A DNA stretch of 16,575 nucleotides from Syntrophaceae bacterium UBA6255 (GTDB lineage Bacteria; Desulfobacterota; Syntrophia; Syntrophales; Smithellaceae), in contig DJVN01000121.1 in the NCBI GenBank assembly GCA_002441205.1, positions 15,319 through 31,893 on the forward strand, written 5' to 3'. This document shows positions 14,898 through 16,575 of this stretch, piece by piece. A program made the position numbers and the translations under genes. The notes beneath the pieces were generated by a model that worked only from the letters and a program-made list of their open reading frames with translations, was not told the DNA's origin and searched no databases. Positions within the stretch are counted from its first letter, which is position 1. Each line of letters begins with the position of its first letter.

Positions 14898-14901
14898 GAA
14901 A

Positions 14902-15996
14902 ATGATTAATCCGGCCTCCGTACTCGCAATGCAAAAAAAATTACCGGCTGACACAAAGCGCCTGGCCGATGTTTTTATGTCAAAGGCTGGTATCGGCCGG
15001 CGATATTTATTCGGACGCAACGAACATTCAGCGGCTATAGCAAAAGCGATTGACGTCGACGGCTTTGTTGATGATTATGCAGAGAAAGGTTTTGTTTGGA
15101 ATGAAAAACCGGTCATAAACAGCAATTCGGTCCCCGGCCGGGCAATTGTTGTCAATTGCTCGATGTGTAACATGCCGGTGACAGCATCGCAAAAAATTCA
15201 AAAGCTTGGCATTGCCGGTTATTTGTCTTACTCGGATTTATGTCACGCGCAGCCGGATTTGATTCCCCTGCCGAACTTCGTGGCAAACACGCAAACCGAT
15301 ATAAAAGAGAATGAAAAAAAATGGGAAACGCTCAGCGCAGCTCTTTATGATGATCAATCCAAAAAGGTGCTAGATGATATTCTCCGTTTTCGCCTGACCG
15401 GCAATTATGATTCCATGATGTCATATTCTTTTCGTCCGCGTGAACAATACTTTGAAGATTTTCTGGGATTGGGTTCTCAGGATGTTTTTGTGGACGCGGG
15501 CGGTTTTGATGGCGACACAACCGAAGAGTTCTGCAAAAGATATCCTGCATACAGAAAAGTATATCTTTTTGAACCGTCTCTGAGCAATTTGGATAAAGCG
15601 AAAACCCGTTTGAAGAATCACCGCGATATTGAATTTATTCCATTCGGTCTTTCCGATGCCGAGGGCGAACTCCAATTCAACGCCGAAGGCGGGTCGGCCA
15701 GTTGCGTCAGTTCTTCCGGGTCATGCCGGATCAATGTCACGACGATAGACAGATACATCGATGAAAAAGTTACATTTATCAAGATGGATCTGGAAGGGTG
15801 GGAATTGAAAGCATTGCAGGGAGCAAAACGGCATATTACAGAAGACAAACCGGCTCTTGCCATTGCCGTATATCACAATGCCTCGGATTTCTGGCAGGTC
15901 TTCGAATACGTCACGAGCCTACGCAGAGATTACAGAGTATTTTTACGTCACTACACGGAAGGTTGGAGTGAAACGGTCATGTATTTTATTTCTTGA
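14902..15996 (+). CDS. FkbM-family SAM-dependent methyltransferase with N-terminal domain
   Basis: 364 aa. The C-terminal part (about 175-364) is an FkbM-type methyltransferase: motif I FVDAGGFDGDTTEEF (196-210) for SAM, the acidic strand end YLFEPSLSN (221-229), a second strand IEFIPFGLSD, and KMDLEGWELKAL (294-305), the family signature. It would O-methylate a sugar or related hydroxyl. The N-terminal ~125 residues form a separate Rossmann-like domain: YLFGRNEHSAAIAKAI, then DGFVDDY, then IVVNCSMCN, then LGIAGYLSYSDL. This resembles the PglD-N/CoA-binding-like domain often placed in front of FkbM methyltransferases. No membrane segment is present. Lys295, Asp296 and Glu298 of the signature are intact. 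The acceptor is unknown. Confidence 0.87.
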   Translation: MINPASVLAMQKKLPADTKRLADVFMSKAGIGRRYLFGRNEHSAAIAKAIDVDGFVDDYAEKGFVWNEKPVINSNSVPGRAIVVNCSMCNMPVTASQKIQKLGIAGYLSYSDLCHAQPDLIPLPNFVANTQTDIKENEKKWETLSAALYDDQSKKVLDDILRFRLTGNYDSMMSYSFRPREQYFEDFLGLGSQDVFVDAGGFDGDTTEEFCKRYPAYRKVYLFEPSLSNLDKAKTRLKNHRDIEFIPFGLSDAEGELQFNAEGGSASCVSSSGSCRINVTTIDRYIDEKVTFIKMDLEGWELKALQGAKRHITEDKPALAIAVYHNASDFWQVFEYVTSLRRDYRVFLRHYTEGWSETVMYFIS

Positions 15997-16086
15997 TAAG
16001 ACAGGCATATGATTTCGATTTGGATTAAATTATTGAAACAAAAAAGTGCATTCTCAAGATACGTTGTAAAAGGATAAAAGGATTAC

Positions 16087-16575
16087 ATGAATCTATTAAT
16101 AGTTGTGCCAAGAATTGTCAACAAGGTCGGCGATTGGTATCAATTTCCTATGGGCATAGCTTACGTGTCTTCGAGCCTTGAAAAAGGAGGATTTAATTTA
16201 TCAAAATTAAATCTCAACAATATAGAAGGTAATGTTTACGACATACTAAAAGACATAATCAAAAATAATGATATTGATGTTGTATTGACAGGCGGACTGA
16301 CAGGTCAATATGGTGCAATACGGGAAATTGTAGAAAGTGCCAAGCGTATAAAAAATGAAATAAAAACTATCATTGGCGGCGGCATTATTACGAGCGCTCC
16401 GGAAGAAGCAATGCAGGCTCTTGAATTTGGAGATTATGGGGTTATTGGAGAGGGTGAAACGATCAGCTGCGAATTATGCCATAGCCTTGAAAATGGGGAA
16501 AATGCATCATTAATTCCGGGAATTATCTTTAACAACAACGGTCATTATAGATGTTCGTCGGGAAAAGTCGCGCCC
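16087..16575 (+). CDS. B12-binding domain protein, probable cobalamin-dependent radical SAM enzyme, cut by window edge
   Basis: An open frame runs from ATG 16087 to the window end, 163 codons, with AAAAGGA just upstream. It begins NLLIVVPRI ... FPMGIAYVSSSLEKGGF, typical of the cobalamin-binding domain of B12-radical SAM proteins. It continues with VVLTGGLTGQYGAIREIVESAKR, then IIGGGIITSAPEEAMQ and the hallmark GVIGEGE. The radical SAM CxxxCxxC motif would follow beyond the edge, so the class is inferred. The base-off His motif is not seen, as is common in this family. Members methylate unactivated carbons or rearrange radicals, and occur in polysaccharide, hopanoid and natural-product loci. 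Base composition is visibly AT-richer than in the upstream genes. Confidence 0.75.
   Translation, partial: MNLLIVVPRIVNKVGDWYQFPMGIAYVSSSLEKGGFNLSKLNLNNIEGNVYDILKDIIKNNDIDVVLTGGLTGQYGAIREIVESAKRIKNEIKTIIGGGIITSAPEEAMQALEFGDYGVIGEGETISCELCHSLENGENASLIPGIIFNNNGHYRCSSGKVAP

Overview
This 16.6 kb window looks like chromosome from an anaerobic Gram-negative bacterium, most likely a Desulfobacterota (old Deltaproteobacteria) lineage of the Syntrophus/Smithella type. That rests on the class III PHA synthase pair, the tandem-GAF protein with a C-terminal DIWSHKCWF-like tail, and general codon character. The taxonomic guess is an inference and is not strong. No tRNA, rRNA, CRISPR array or intact insertion sequence is visible.

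Left third (1-5260), storage polymer metabolism. An edge-truncated PhaC-like gene runs leftward from 971. Divergent from it, across a 330-bp region with two back-to-back sigma70-type promoters, runs a rightward set: phaE (1302-2213), class III phaC (2271-3473), a two-GAF-domain protein (3522-4577) and a PhaJ/MaoC-type (R)-enoyl-CoA hydratase (4746-5177). PhaJ would make (R)-3-hydroxyacyl-CoA from enoyl-CoA, and PhaC/PhaE would polymerise it. The GAF protein is a candidate sensor of unknown ligand. A cluster of hairpins sits between the GAF gene and phaJ, and a strong 16-bp hairpin closes the region.

Middle (5279-10999, minus strand), a tight five-gene operon. In transcription order it encodes a ThDP-dependent acetolactate-synthase-like enzyme, a DRE-TIM (HMGL/DmpG-like) aldolase with an extra C-terminal domain, a short-chain dehydrogenase, a 3-dehydroquinate-synthase-family cyclase and a GtrA-type membrane protein. 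A clear TTGACA-N17-TATAGT promoter lies upstream, with a palindrome over its -35 box.

Right (11267-16575, plus strand), the divergent partner operon. It encodes a VioA-like DegT aminotransferase, an ATP-grasp ligase (TAATG overlap), a Gfo/Idh/MocA oxidoreductase, an FkbM methyltransferase and the start of a B12-binding, radical-SAM-type protein cut by the edge.

Together the two divergent operons look like the sugar- or acyl-modifying part of a surface glycan or glycolipid locus. The most notable idea is that aldolase + DHQS-like cyclase + SDR could build a quinate-like or other carbocyclic unit, which the ATP-grasp enzyme could join to the amino group installed by the aminotransferase. This is a hypothesis from gene content and retained active-site residues, not a demonstrated pathway. 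No glycosyltransferase, polymerase or flippase other than GtrA is in view, so the locus probably continues beyond the right edge.
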